Assembly: GCF_017592555.1 (NCBI RefSeq)
Contig: NZ_JAGFNS010000031.1
Coordinates: 57,389-121,388, forward strand
Origin: Actinoplanes flavus
Lineage (GTDB): Bacteria; Actinomycetota; Actinomycetes; Mycobacteriales; Micromonosporaceae
Direction: 5' to 3'
Length of the DNA stretch: 64,000 bases
Shown: in pieces, positions 25,290-34,044 of the stretch
How positions within the stretch are numbered: position 1 is the first letter of the stretch
Layout: the number at the start of each line of letters is the position of its first letter
The notes under the pieces: model-generated
The model's database searches: none
The model's input: only the letters and a program-made list of their open reading frames with translations
Told to the model about the DNA's origin: nothing
Position numbers and translations under genes: made by a program

Positions 25290-26279
25290 ATGCTGAGGAG
25301 CGTGCCGGAACGCATCGCCGAAGTGACCGCCCTGCTCGCCGAGGTGCTGGCGCCGCGTGCCCCGCTCACCGTGATCGTCGACGGCGGCGATCCCGGCGCC
25401 GCGGCCGCGTTCGCCGCCCGCCTGGCCGCCGCCTTCCCGTCCACCGCCCGCGCCTGGAACGTCGACGCCGTCCTCGGCCTGACCGGCCCCGGCGGCGGCA
25501 TGTTCGACTCCGCGCTCAACGTCCTCGAACCGGCCACCGACCAGGTTCTGGTCTTCCTCCGCGGCGGTCCCCGCCACCGGTTCGCCGAGGGGGACGGCGA
25601 GCGTCGCGCCCAGGTGGTGATCGACCACCGTGACCCGGACTGGCCGGTGATCCGCCACCTGCACCCCGACCTGGCCGACCCGGACCGGTGGTACCTGTCG
25701 GAGAGCCAGGCCTTCTTCGCCGCCCGCGCCGCCGGCTGGGACGCCAAGTTCGGCGACGACATGCCCCGCTACGTCGAGGCCGTCCGCCTGGCCGGCGTCC
25801 GCCCCGGCCACGTCGTGCTGGACGTGGGCTGCGGCACCGGCCGGGCGTTGCCCGCGCTGTCCGCCGCCGCCGGCCCCACCGGCCGGGTGCTGGGCCTGGA
25901 CTTCACCGCCGGCATGCTGTCCGCGGCTCACGAGGCCGGCCGCGACGACGGCGCCACGCTGGTCCTGGCCGACGCCCGCCGCCTGCCGATCGCCGGCGCC
26001 TCCACCGACGTGATCTTCGCGGCCGGTCTGGTCCACCATCTCCCGGACCCGCTGGCCGGCCTGGCCGAGCTGGCCCGCGTCACCCGCCCCGGCGGTGTCC
26101 TCGCGATCTTCCATCCCACCGGCCGCGCCCAGCTGGCCGCCCGCCACGGCCGCACCCTCCGCTCCGGCGAACCCATGAGCGAGGAGTGCCTCGGCCCCCT
26201 GCTCGCCGGCTCCGGCTGGCGCCTGCGCAGCTACGAGGACGTCCCGGACCGCTTCCTGGCCCTGGCCGACCGCCTCTGA
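25290..26279 (+). CDS. Class I SAM methyltransferase fused to a degenerate uridine-kinase-like domain
   Basis: A 329-residue fusion. Residues 1-125 follow the pattern of actinobacterial uridine-kinase-like P-loop proteins (PLTVIVDG then AAFAARLAAAF then WNVDAVL and VVIDHRDPDWPVI). The Walker A loop is destroyed (GGDPGAAA at 32-39, no GKS/T). Residues 130-329 form a methyltransferase with motif I LDVGCGTG (177-184) and LVHHLPDPLAGLAELARVTRPGG. The kinase-like part may be a nucleoside-binding recognition module. ATG at 25290; a GTG at 25302 is an alternative. The substrate is unknown. Confidence 0.82.
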   Translation: MLRSVPERIAEVTALLAEVLAPRAPLTVIVDGGDPGAAAAFAARLAAAFPSTARAWNVDAVLGLTGPGGGMFDSALNVLEPATDQVLVFLRGGPRHRFAEGDGERRAQVVIDHRDPDWPVIRHLHPDLADPDRWYLSESQAFFAARAAGWDAKFGDDMPRYVEAVRLAGVRPGHVVLDVGCGTGRALPALSAAAGPTGRVLGLDFTAGMLSAAHEAGRDDGATLVLADARRLPIAGASTDVIFAAGLVHHLPDPLAGLAELARVTRPGGVLAIFHPTGRAQLAARHGRTLRSGEPMSEECLGPLLAGSGWRLRSYEDVPDRFLALADRL

Positions 26280-26461
26280 GACCAACCCCTTTCCCGCCTG
26301 GTCAGGCCCGGGCCACCGATCTCAGCCCGGCGGGCGCGGCACAGGCTCGACCCGGCAGGGCCTCGCGGGGCTCGGCGGGACTGCCGGGATGCGGCGGGGC
26401 GGCGCAGCCCGTACCGGAAATGGGGTGAGGCGAAGCCTGGTGTTGGGTTAGCTTCGCGGGC

Positions 26462-26971
26462 ATGTTGGCACTCGGTGAGAGGGAGATTCGCAGCTCCTTC
26501 GTGAATTGCAGCAAGGGCGAGGCGAGCCGGATCAAGATGCCGCCGGGGTTGTCCGACGACAGCATCCCCTGGACCGACCTGGACTTTCTCGGCTGGACCG
26601 ACCCGGGGGCGCCGCAGCGTGCGCTGCTCGTGGTGCCGGGGGCGGACGGGCCGACCGGGATCGTGCTGCGCCGGCCGGAGGCGATGCGGGCCAGCGCGAC
26701 GCGGTCGAGCATGTGCCGGGTCTGCCTGACCGATCACGCCGCGTCGGGGGTGTCGCTGTTCGTGGCGCCGCTGGCCGGTGCGGCGGGGCGCAACGGCAAC
26801 AGCGTGGGGGAGTACCTCTGCTCGGATCTGGCCTGCTCGCTCTATCTGCGGGGCAAGCGGCAGCCGAGGATGCGGCTGGTCCGCCGGGAGGAGACGCTCA
26901 CCCTGACCGAGCGGATCGACCGGGCGATGGCCAACCTGGCCGCGTTCACCACGCGGGTGGCCGCCGGCTGA
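26462..26971 (+). CDS. FBP-domain zinc protein (FusB/FusC-like EF-G-binding family)
   Basis: A 169-residue protein with the FBP treble-clef zinc finger: C85-x2-C88 (MCRVC) and C120-x4-C125 (YLCSDLAC). The flanking pattern MRASATRSSMCRVC and RERI-type C-terminal helix fit the family. Relatives bind elongation factor G and release it from fusidic-acid-stalled ribosomes; most actinobacterial members are uncharacterised. The preceding ~180 bases have no gene. Its ATG shows no clear ribosome site, so the transcript may be leaderless. Confidence 0.85.
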   Translation: MLALGEREIRSSFVNCSKGEASRIKMPPGLSDDSIPWTDLDFLGWTDPGAPQRALLVVPGADGPTGIVLRRPEAMRASATRSSMCRVCLTDHAASGVSLFVAPLAGAAGRNGNSVGEYLCSDLACSLYLRGKRQPRMRLVRREETLTLTERIDRAMANLAAFTTRVAAG

Positions 26972-27036
26972 GCGGCATGGAAGGCTGCAGAGGGCGGATG
27001 GTCGAAGTCGCTGAACACGAGAGCTGAGGACCACAC

Positions 27037-28692
27037 ATGGGCCAGGCCGCGATCCTCACGGTCGACGACGACCCGTCGGTGTCCCGCGCCATCGCGCGTG
27101 ACCTGCGCCGCCGCTACGGCGACCGGTACCGGATCGTTCGCGCGTCGTCCGGCGCGGAGGCGCTCGAGGTGCTGCGTGAGCTGAAGCTGCGCGGCAGCCG
27201 GGTGGCGGTGATGCTGGCCGACTACCGGATGCCGCAGATGAACGGCATCGCGTTCCTCGAGGAGGCGATGGACCTCTTCCCGTTCGCCCGGCGGGCGCTG
27301 CTCACGGCGTACGCGGACACCGACGCCGCGATCCAGGCGATCAACGTGGTGGACGTCGACCACTACCTGCTCAAGCCGTGGGATCCGCCGGAGGAGAAGC
27401 TCTACCCGGTGCTGGACCAGCTGCTCGACGCCTGGCAGGCGGCCGGCGACCGGGAGCAGCCGGACATTCGGGTGGTCGGGCACCGGTGGAGTGAGCCGTC
27501 CTTCCGGATCCGTGACTTCCTGGCGCGCAACCTGGTTCCGTACCGGTATCTCGCCGCCGACGAGCCGGAGGGCCGCCGCCTGCTGGAGGCCGCGGATGCC
27601 GGGCCGGAGGCGGTGCCGCTGGTGGTGACCGCGGACGGGCGGGCGCTGTCCCGGCCGACCGTGCAGGAGGTGGCGCGGGCGGCCGGCCTGTCCACCGACC
27701 CGGGCCGCGACTTCTACGACCTGATCATCGTGGGCGGCGGGCCGGCCGGGCTCGGCGCCGCGGTGTACGGCGGGTCGGAGGGCCTCAAGACGCTGCTGAT
27801 CGAGCGGCAGGCGGTCGGCGGCCAGGCCGGGCAGAGCTCCCGGATCGAGAACTACCTCGGCTTCCCGGACGGGATCTCCGGCGCCCAGCTCACCGAGCGG
27901 GCCCGCCGGCAGGCCGACAAGTTCGCGGCCGAGACGCTGACCACGCGGGAGGTGGTGGGGCTGCGGACGGACGGGTCCGCCCGCACCCTCACGTTCGCCG
28001 ACGGTGGCGAGGTCTCCGCGCACGCCGTGCTGCTCGCCACCGGGGTCTCGTACCGTCCGCTGGTGGCCGACGGGATCGCCGGCCTGACCGGTTCGGGAGT
28101 GTTCTACGGGTCGGCGGCCACCGAGGGGCCGGCGTGCGCCGGCACCGACGTCTACATCGTCGGCGGCGCCAATTCGGCCGGTCAGGCCGCGTTGTTCTTC
28201 TCGAGGTACGCCCGCCGCGTCACTCTCCTGGTGCGCGGCGACTCGCTCGAGGCGTCCATGTCGTACTACCTGATCCAGCAGCTCGCCCAGGTCGGGAACA
28301 TCGAGGTGCGGACCCGCTGCGAGGTGATCGGGGCGCAGGGCGAGGGCCACCTCCAGGCGATCACCATCTGCGACAGCAAGAACGGTACGAAGGCGACCGT
28401 CGAGTGCGGCTACCTGTTCGTGTTCATCGGCGCGGAACCCCGGACCGACTGGCTCGGCGACACGGTGCTGCGCGACGACAAGGGCTTCATCCGTACCGGG
28501 CCGGATCTGCTCGTCGACGGGGAACGGCCGCGGGGATGGGATCGCGACCGGGATCCGTTCTATCTGGAGAGCAGTGTCCCCGGCATCTTCGCCGCCGGCG
28601 ACGTCCGGGGCGGCTCGGTGAAACGGGTGGCCTCGGCGGTCGGTGAGGGAGCGATGGCCGTCGCGCTGGTCCACCGCTACCTGGAGGCATAG
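27037..28692 (+). CDS. Receiver - glutaredoxin-like - thioredoxin-reductase-like fusion lacking redox cysteines
   Basis: A 551-residue three-part protein. Residues 1-135 are a response-regulator receiver (D10/D11, phospho-acceptor D62 in LADYRMP, K113). Residues 143-218 have a glutaredoxin-like fold with WSEP where CxxC would be. Residues 225-551 form a TrxR-type flavoprotein (FAD site GGGPAG 233-238, second dinucleotide site IVGGANSAGQ, GAEPRTDWL). In place of the CATC disulfide is YGSAATEG (357-364). It is therefore probably a phosphorylation-gated NAD(P)H/FAD sensor or oxidoreductase rather than a thioredoxin reductase. The kinase gene follows after two bases. Similar fusions are annotated as fused response regulator/thioredoxin-disulfide reductase. 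Confidence 0.9.
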   Translation: MGQAAILTVDDDPSVSRAIARDLRRRYGDRYRIVRASSGAEALEVLRELKLRGSRVAVMLADYRMPQMNGIAFLEEAMDLFPFARRALLTAYADTDAAIQAINVVDVDHYLLKPWDPPEEKLYPVLDQLLDAWQAAGDREQPDIRVVGHRWSEPSFRIRDFLARNLVPYRYLAADEPEGRRLLEAADAGPEAVPLVVTADGRALSRPTVQEVARAAGLSTDPGRDFYDLIIVGGGPAGLGAAVYGGSEGLKTLLIERQAVGGQAGQSSRIENYLGFPDGISGAQLTERARRQADKFAAETLTTREVVGLRTDGSARTLTFADGGEVSAHAVLLATGVSYRPLVADGIAGLTGSGVFYGSAATEGPACAGTDVYIVGGANSAGQAALFFSRYARRVTLLVRGDSLEASMSYYLIQQLAQVGNIEVRTRCEVIGAQGEGHLQAITICDSKNGTKATVECGYLFVFIGAEPRTDWLGDTVLRDDKGFIRTGPDLLVDGERPRGWDRDRDPFYLESSVPGIFAAGDVRGGSVKRVASAVGEGAMAVALVHRYLEA

Positions 28693-28694
28693 GC

Positions 28695-30161
28695 ATGTCC
28701 GACGTCGAGGAGATCCGGCTCGAACCCTGCGAGCCGGGGGTGCTCACCCCGGCCGAGCTGAGGACGCTGTTCCTGTTCGAGAAGCTGACCGACGAGCAGC
28801 TCGGCTGGCTGGCCACGCACGGGTGCACCATGCGGGTTCCGGCGGGCGGCCTGGTGATCCGCGAGGGCGACCCGGCCGAGGCGTTCGTCGTGCTGCTCAG
28901 CGGCACGATCGCGCTCACCCGGCGGGTCGGCGGGGACGAGGTCACCACGGTCCGGACCGAGCAGCGCGGCGTCTACATGGGTGCCACCCAGGCGTACCTG
29001 CGTGACGACGGCGTGCCCCGCAACTACATGGCGTCGATGCGGGCGCTCTCCGACAGCGAGTTCTTCATGGTGTCCGCGGCCGACTTCGGGTGGCTCATGC
29101 GGGAGTGGTTCCCGATGGCGATCCACCTGCTGGAGGGCCTGGCGCTGGGCATGCGCAGCTCGCAGGCCGCGATCGGGGAGCGGCAGCGGCTGGCCGCCCT
29201 CGGCGCGCTCTCGGCCGGCCTCATGCACGAGCTGAACAATCCGGCGGCGGCCGCCGCCCGGGCCACCAGCGCCCTGCGCCAGCGGGTCGCCGCCATGCGG
29301 ATGAAACTCGGCAAGCTGGCGGCCGGCAAGGTGGCCCCGGACCGGCTCACCGCGCTCCTGGAGTTGCAGGAGGAGGTGATCGAGCGGGCCGCGAAGTCAC
29401 CGGCGCTGACCGCGATGCAGACCGCCGACCTGGAGGACGCGCTCGGCGAGTGGATGGACGAGCGGAACATCACCGGCGGCTGGGACGTGGCCCCGGTCTT
29501 CGCGCAGGGCGGCATCGACACCGCGTGCCTCACCGAGCTGGAGTCCCGGCTCGCCTCGCCGGAGCTGCTCGACCAGGCGATCCACTGGATCGGGTACGCA
29601 CTGGAGACCGAGCAGCTGATGAGCGACATCGAGGACGCCACCGGCCGGGTGTCGTCGCTGGTGCACTCGGCGAAGCAGTACTCGCACCTGGACCGGGCCG
29701 CGCACCAGTGGATCGACGTGCACGTCGGCCTGGAGAGCACGCTCGTGATGCTGGCCCACAAGATCGGCGACGGGGTCGAGGTGGTGAAGGAGTACGACCG
29801 GGAGCTGCCGCAGATCCCGGCTCATCCGGCCGAGCTGAACCAGGTGTGGACCAATTTGATCGACAACGCGGTCCAGGCCATGTCCGGGGTGGGCACGTTG
29901 ACCATCCGGACGTACCGGGAGGACGACCGGCTCGTGGTGTCGATCGGGGACACCGGCCCGGGCGTGCCGCCGGAGATCCGGAAGCGGGTCTTCGAGCCGT
30001 TCTTCACCACCAAGCCGGTCGGCGAGGGCACCGGGCTGGGCCTGGACATCTCGTACCGGATCGTGGTCAACGGCCACGGCGGCGACATCGCGCTGGAGTC
30101 GCAGCCGGGTGACACCCGGTTCCTGGTCAGGCTGCCGTTCGCCGAGCCCGCGTCGTCCTGA
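28695..30161 (+). CDS. Soluble histidine kinase with N-terminal cyclic-nucleotide-binding domain
   Basis: A 488-residue cytoplasmic kinase. A cNMP-binding-type domain spans about 22-150, but its phosphate-binding region is not a canonical RxAS loop, so a cNMP ligand is uncertain. A dimerisation region has phospho-acceptor H178 in GLMHELNNPAAAA. A long helical middle with a second dimer helix is followed by a HATPase domain (NLIDNAVQAM, GDTGPGVP, GEGTGLGLDIS). It directly follows the receiver-TrxR-like gene by two bases, so it should phosphorylate that protein's D62. There are no membrane segments; the signal is likely intracellular redox or a nucleotide. Confidence 0.92.
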   Translation: MSDVEEIRLEPCEPGVLTPAELRTLFLFEKLTDEQLGWLATHGCTMRVPAGGLVIREGDPAEAFVVLLSGTIALTRRVGGDEVTTVRTEQRGVYMGATQAYLRDDGVPRNYMASMRALSDSEFFMVSAADFGWLMREWFPMAIHLLEGLALGMRSSQAAIGERQRLAALGALSAGLMHELNNPAAAAARATSALRQRVAAMRMKLGKLAAGKVAPDRLTALLELQEEVIERAAKSPALTAMQTADLEDALGEWMDERNITGGWDVAPVFAQGGIDTACLTELESRLASPELLDQAIHWIGYALETEQLMSDIEDATGRVSSLVHSAKQYSHLDRAAHQWIDVHVGLESTLVMLAHKIGDGVEVVKEYDRELPQIPAHPAELNQVWTNLIDNAVQAMSGVGTLTIRTYREDDRLVVSIGDTGPGVPPEIRKRVFEPFFTTKPVGEGTGLGLDISYRIVVNGHGGDIALESQPGDTRFLVRLPFAEPASS

Positions 30162-30174
30162 GGCCGAGGCGCCA

Positions 30175-30205
30175 GGGGGCGGCCACCCCGTCCGCGGCCG
30201 CCCCC
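30175..30205. terminator. GC hairpin between convergent genes
   Basis: A 10-bp stem GGGGGCGGCC/GGCCGCCCCC with an 11-base loop, 14 bases past the kinase stop and just before the CE15 stop. It could end transcription on both strands. Confidence 0.6.
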
Positions 30206-30214
30206 GGCTCCCCC

Positions 30215-31768
30215 TCAGGCGATCAGGCAGGAGATCGCCGGCCAGGTCCGGTTACCGTTGTGCATGACGGTGAAACCGAACGAGTTGCCGCTGCCGTTCG
30301 GCCGCGCCGTCAGCACCGTGTTGTTGTTGCTCAGGGTGGTCGCCGCGTTCCAGCTGTTCTGGAAGTACTGCGGCGACTGCGCGGTGACCGTGACGACCCA
30401 GTTGCCGCCGCCCGAGACGTTCACCGTGAGGTTGAAGCGGTCGGCCCACTGCTGTCCCGCGGTGTAGGTGGTCGAACACGAGCCGCCGCTCGACGGTGAG
30501 GTCGACGGGCTGGAACTCGGCGAGGCGCCGAGGTGGGGCGTCGTCCAGTCCCGCCACTCGGCCAGGTTTCCGGCGGCGCGGCTGGAGATCCGCATGACGC
30601 CCGCCTGGTTACCGGTGTTGAGCAGGAACCTCTGGATGTTCTGCCGGAGCGGCTCACGCCATTCGGCCCGGTTGGCGCAGTGGCTGCCGTCCTGGACGTC
30701 GGACCAGTAGGTGATGTTCCCGCCCGCCCCGAGCGCCTTGTAGACCTCCGCCCCGGCCAGCGCCGCGACGCTCGCCGAACGGGGCCCGAGGTTGGCGATG
30801 TGCGGGTTGTCCATGATGAACAGCCCGCGCGGCGCGATCATCGCCACCGTCTCGTGGGTGTCCACCGGCAGCCGGGTGGGGCTGCCGGTGAACGATCCGA
30901 ACGCGTCGCCGAGCCAGGGCTGCTCGCCGTACGCGCTGCTCAGGCTCTGTGCGCCCTCGCCGGGGACGCCGCGCAGGATGGGCACGCCGGCGGTGCCCGA
31001 CTCGATCGGCATGGTGAGGGCGATCCGCTGGTCGAAGGCGCCGGTCACGAACGTGCCCTTGCCGAACCGGGAACAGCCGGTGACCCCGGTGGCGTCGCCG
31101 CGCAGGATCGAGCCGCCGGACTGCTCCAGCACGTCGATGATCCGGCTGACGCCCCACGCCCAGGCCACCAGCAGGCCGGTGGTGCTGTTCGAGCCGTAGA
31201 CGCTGTAGAAGGCGCCCTGCTTGTTCGCGCGGCCGGTGCCCTCCCGGCCCACCGCGTACGGGTCGTACTTGATCACCGCGGCGCCGGCGGCCTTGATGGT
31301 GGCGGTGTCCGCGCCGAACCCGCCGAGCACTACCACCGCGGGGAACGGCCCGGTGCCGCTGGGCAGCTCGACCCCGGCGGAGAAGGAGGCGCTGCGGCCG
31401 TTGTGGCTCACGTTCACCGTGACGGTCGACGCCGAGACGGTGCCGGTGACGCTCGACGGCTTGGCCGGTTTCTCACCGTAGACGAACTTCTCGGCCAGCT
31501 TCTTGATCTCGTTGCGCTGGCAGCGCCAGTCGGCCGGCGAGGTGATGCGGGTGCCGTTCAGCCGTTTGAACGGGTCCGGCAGGCGGGTCACGGTGGGCAG
31601 CGCCCCGGCGTCCGGCAGCGCCGGGGCGGGGCAGCTCACGCCCTCGTCCTCGACTCCGGCCGCGGCGGCGCGGGACTCGGTCGCCGCGGTCACGCCGACG
31701 GCCGCGGCGAGGGCCGCCAGCAGGGCGATGGCCGTTCTTCGGAGCAGCGGGGGCGGGGACGGGCGCAC
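30215..31768 (-). CDS. Secreted CE15 glucuronoyl methylesterase with CBM2
   Basis: A 517-residue exported enzyme. The signal peptide spans residues 1-37, and the CE15 alpha/beta-hydrolase domain about 45-410. Its catalytic Ser is S233 in GVTGCSRFGKG, the acid E256 in IESGTAG and the base H363 in DGSHC. A Ser/Pro linker (about 414-430) and a family 2 carbohydrate-binding module (430-517) follow. It cleaves ester links between lignin and glucuronoxylan. I chose the GTG at 31768 because a strong GAGGAGGA site lies just upstream; the GTG at 31837 has none and would add an unlikely N-terminal extension. Confidence 0.92.
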   Translation of the reverse strand: MRPSPPPLLRRTAIALLAALAAAVGVTAATESRAAAAGVEDEGVSCPAPALPDAGALPTVTRLPDPFKRLNGTRITSPADWRCQRNEIKKLAEKFVYGEKPAKPSSVTGTVSASTVTVNVSHNGRSASFSAGVELPSGTGPFPAVVVLGGFGADTATIKAAGAAVIKYDPYAVGREGTGRANKQGAFYSVYGSNSTTGLLVAWAWGVSRIIDVLEQSGGSILRGDATGVTGCSRFGKGTFVTGAFDQRIALTMPIESGTAGVPILRGVPGEGAQSLSSAYGEQPWLGDAFGSFTGSPTRLPVDTHETVAMIAPRGLFIMDNPHIANLGPRSASVAALAGAEVYKALGAGGNITYWSDVQDGSHCANRAEWREPLRQNIQRFLLNTGNQAGVMRISSRAAGNLAEWRDWTTPHLGASPSSSPSTSPSSGGSCSTTYTAGQQWADRFNLTVNVSGGGNWVVTVTAQSPQYFQNSWNAATTLSNNNTVLTARPNGSGNSFGFTVMHNGNRTWPAISCLIA

Positions 31769-31851
31769 GGGTCCTCCTCGGAGAGCGGGGGATTCCGGCG
31801 CGGCCGTGGGGATGCGGACCGGCGCCGGGGCTGACACTCATCGATGGGCTG

Positions 31852-31880
31852 AGTATTTGACCCCGGTGCGCGACTGTCAA
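31852..31880 (-). promoter_or_regulatory. Promoter of the CE15 esterase gene
   Basis: On the minus strand TTGACA and AATACT are separated by exactly 17 bases, a good vegetative-type promoter. It would start transcription near 31845 and leave a leader of about 77 bases before the GTG. Confidence 0.55.
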
Positions 31881-31889
31881 CAACTATCG

Positions 31890-31910
31890 GATCTATAACG
31901 GTAGTAGATC
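31890..31910. promoter_or_regulatory. Inverted repeat upstream of the CE15 promoter
   Basis: GATCTA and TAGATC arms nine bases apart lie ten bases upstream of the -35 box in an AT-rich stretch. The position suits an activator or repressor site. Confidence 0.35.
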
Positions 31911-31933
31911 GCCACTGAAAAGCAGCTCAGCGG

Positions 31934-32623
31934 CTATTCGGAAGTCATTTCGTTCGATTCGCTTCCACCGGTCTCCGAAAGTTTCGGATCGTCTTCGCCG
32001 CCCTGGGTGGGCTGCGTCGGCTGCGGCTGATCGGTCGGGGCCGTCGGCGTGGGCTCGGTCGTGGCCTCGGGCGTGGCCTCGCTCGACGGCGCGGGCGTGC
32101 CGTCGGTGGTGGCCGGCGCGGTCGGATCCGCCGACGGCGTCTCACCCGAGGGCTCCTCGCCGGAGTCCTCGCCCACCGACTGGAACAGGATGGTCGGGCC
32201 GCCGGTGTCCCGCCCGTTCGTCACATCCGCCGCCGACCGGCCGGCGAACAGTTCCGCGGTCGTCAGCGTGCCCATCCCGAGCGCGAAGAACGCCGCGGCC
32301 GCCAGGCCCACCCGCTTCCAGTGGACCCGCCGGGGCTCGTCGCCGGACGGCGGCTCCCCGGCGGCCTCGACCGGCGGCGTGCCGGCCGCCGCCGGTGCGA
32401 CCGTGAACGCCGAGTGCAGCCGCCGGGTCCCCCGGTCGATGAACCGGTGATAGATCTCCGTGCCGATCGAGCTGATCAGGCTCGCCACCGCGGCGCCGAT
32501 CAGGGTGCCGGCGACTCCCAGGAAGGAGCCGGCCACGGCGGCGGAGACGGCCGCGAGGGTGCCGGCGACGGTCTTCGGAATGTCGATACCGGACCAGAAT
32601 CGGCCCTGTGCCTGCTGGGACAT
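31934..32623 (-). CDS. Membrane protein with Pro/Thr-rich acidic tail, unknown function
   Basis: A 229-residue protein. The glycine/alanine-rich N-terminal half has two hydrophobic segments (about 17-50, IGAAVASLISSIG), a basic linker (RFIDRGTRRLHSAF) and a third helix (about 107-125). A ~95-residue extracytoplasmic tail rich in Pro, Thr, Ser and Glu follows. The pattern is common to uncharacterised actinobacterial membrane proteins. It lies behind the MFS gene on the opposite side of the amidoligase operon. No function can be assigned. Confidence 0.75.
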   Translation of the reverse strand: MSQQAQGRFWSGIDIPKTVAGTLAAVSAAVAGSFLGVAGTLIGAAVASLISSIGTEIYHRFIDRGTRRLHSAFTVAPAAAGTPPVEAAGEPPSGDEPRRVHWKRVGLAAAAFFALGMGTLTTAELFAGRSAADVTNGRDTGGPTILFQSVGEDSGEEPSGETPSADPTAPATTDGTPAPSSEATPEATTEPTPTAPTDQPQPTQPTQGGEDDPKLSETGGSESNEMTSE

Positions 32624-32656
32624 GTCCTCCAGATCCTCTGCGCTGGACTCGGCGGG

Positions 32657-33970
32657 TCAGCTCTTCGCCTTAACCCCTCGGTCCGCCGTCAAACCCCGCC
32701 GCTCCGCCAGCACCGTCCACAGCGGGGGAACCACGATGCCCTCCCGGCGCCGGGCCAGCCGCCGGGTCCGCAGAATCCCTGCCACGCCCACGGCCGCCAC
32801 CAGGAACTGCACCGACATCGCGACCTTGAAATCGTCGATGTGATAGTCGTTACCGCCGCCGGTACGGGCGTCCAGGATCAGCCCGATCAGCTGGATGGTG
32901 ATCAGCGAAGCCACGAAGCCGCCCACGTTCACCACCCCGGTCGCGGTGCCCAGCCGGCTCGGCGGGTTGAAGCTGCGCGCGAAGTCGAATCCGATCATCG
33001 AACCCGGCCCGCCCAGGCCCAGCGCCACCACGAGCAGCACCAGCACCGGCAGCGGGGCCCGCCCCGGCCACGCGATGACCAGCGCCCAGGCGCCCATGTT
33101 GGCGGCCACGATCCCGAGCACCAGCTGGGAGCGGCGCAGCGGGTGCCGCTGGGTCAGCAGGCCGAGCACCGGCCCGGCCGCCATGCCGGTCACCACGAAG
33201 ACGGTCAGCAGCACGCCCGCGGTGGCCCGGCTCAGGCCCTCCCCGGCGATCAGGAACGGCACGCCCCACATCAGCGCGAACACCGTGCCGGTGAACTGGG
33301 TGGTGAAATGCGCCCACAGGCCCAGCCGGGTGCCCGGGTGCCGCCAGGAGCTGCCCAGATCGGTGCCGAGCCGCTGCCAGCTCATCGCGCCGCCGCTGTT
33401 GATCCGCCGCTCCGGGGTGTCCCGCAGCGCGATCAGCACCGCGACCGCCACGAACAGGCCGGCGCCGGCCGCGCCCAGGAAGCCGGTGGTCCAGCCCGCG
33501 CCGGCCAGCACGGCCGCCAGCGGCACGGCGGACAGCACCTGACCGATCTGGCCCATGATCCCGGTGAGCTGGGTGAGCACCGGCACCCGCCGGGCCGGGA
33601 ACCAGTGCGGCACGAGGCGCAGCACGCTGATGAAGGTCATCGCGTCCCCGGCGCCGACCAGCACCCGGGCCGTGATCGCGCCGCTCAGCCCGTCGGTGAA
33701 CGCCATCAGGGTCTGCCCGGCGGCCATCACGAGCGCGCCGGACAGCACCAGCCTCAGTGATCCGAAACGGTCCAGCAGGAGCCCGACCGGGATCTGCAAC
33801 CCGGCGTAGACGAGCAGCTGGACGACGGCGAAGACGGCCAGCGCGCCCGCGCCGACGCCGAAGCGCTCCTGCGCGTCGAGCCCGGCCACCCCGATCGAGC
33901 TGCGGTGCAGGACGGCGACGACGTACGCGGCCAGCCCGGCGGCCCACACCGCCCAGGGACGCAGGTGCAT
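32657..33970 (-). CDS. MFS transporter
   Basis: A 437-residue protein with 12 hydrophobic segments and the major facilitator loop motif GLLLDRFGSLRL after helix 2. The ATG at 33970 has a GGAAGG ribosome site six bases upstream; the frame extends further but without membrane character. It lies 74 bases behind the S9 peptidase gene in the same direction, so it may be the last gene of the amidoligase operon and carry its product or precursor. Direction and substrate are unknown. Confidence 0.92.
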   Translation of the reverse strand: MHLRPWAVWAAGLAAYVVAVLHRSSIGVAGLDAQERFGVGAGALAVFAVVQLLVYAGLQIPVGLLLDRFGSLRLVLSGALVMAAGQTLMAFTDGLSGAITARVLVGAGDAMTFISVLRLVPHWFPARRVPVLTQLTGIMGQIGQVLSAVPLAAVLAGAGWTTGFLGAAGAGLFVAVAVLIALRDTPERRINSGGAMSWQRLGTDLGSSWRHPGTRLGLWAHFTTQFTGTVFALMWGVPFLIAGEGLSRATAGVLLTVFVVTGMAAGPVLGLLTQRHPLRRSQLVLGIVAANMGAWALVIAWPGRAPLPVLVLLVVALGLGGPGSMIGFDFARSFNPPSRLGTATGVVNVGGFVASLITIQLIGLILDARTGGGNDYHIDDFKVAMSVQFLVAAVGVAGILRTRRLARRREGIVVPPLWTVLAERRGLTADRGVKAKS

Positions 33971-34044
33971 GGGCGGCCTTCCGCTGGTCGGGTAACGTGC
34001 CCTGCCAGCCTTCTCCCTTACCGGCGTCCCCGGCAACGTGATCC

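Noticed and set aside
27037..28692. Calling the flavoprotein a thioredoxin reductase (trxB)
   Set aside because: The redox Cys pair is absent and a receiver domain is fused; a trxB label would be misleading.
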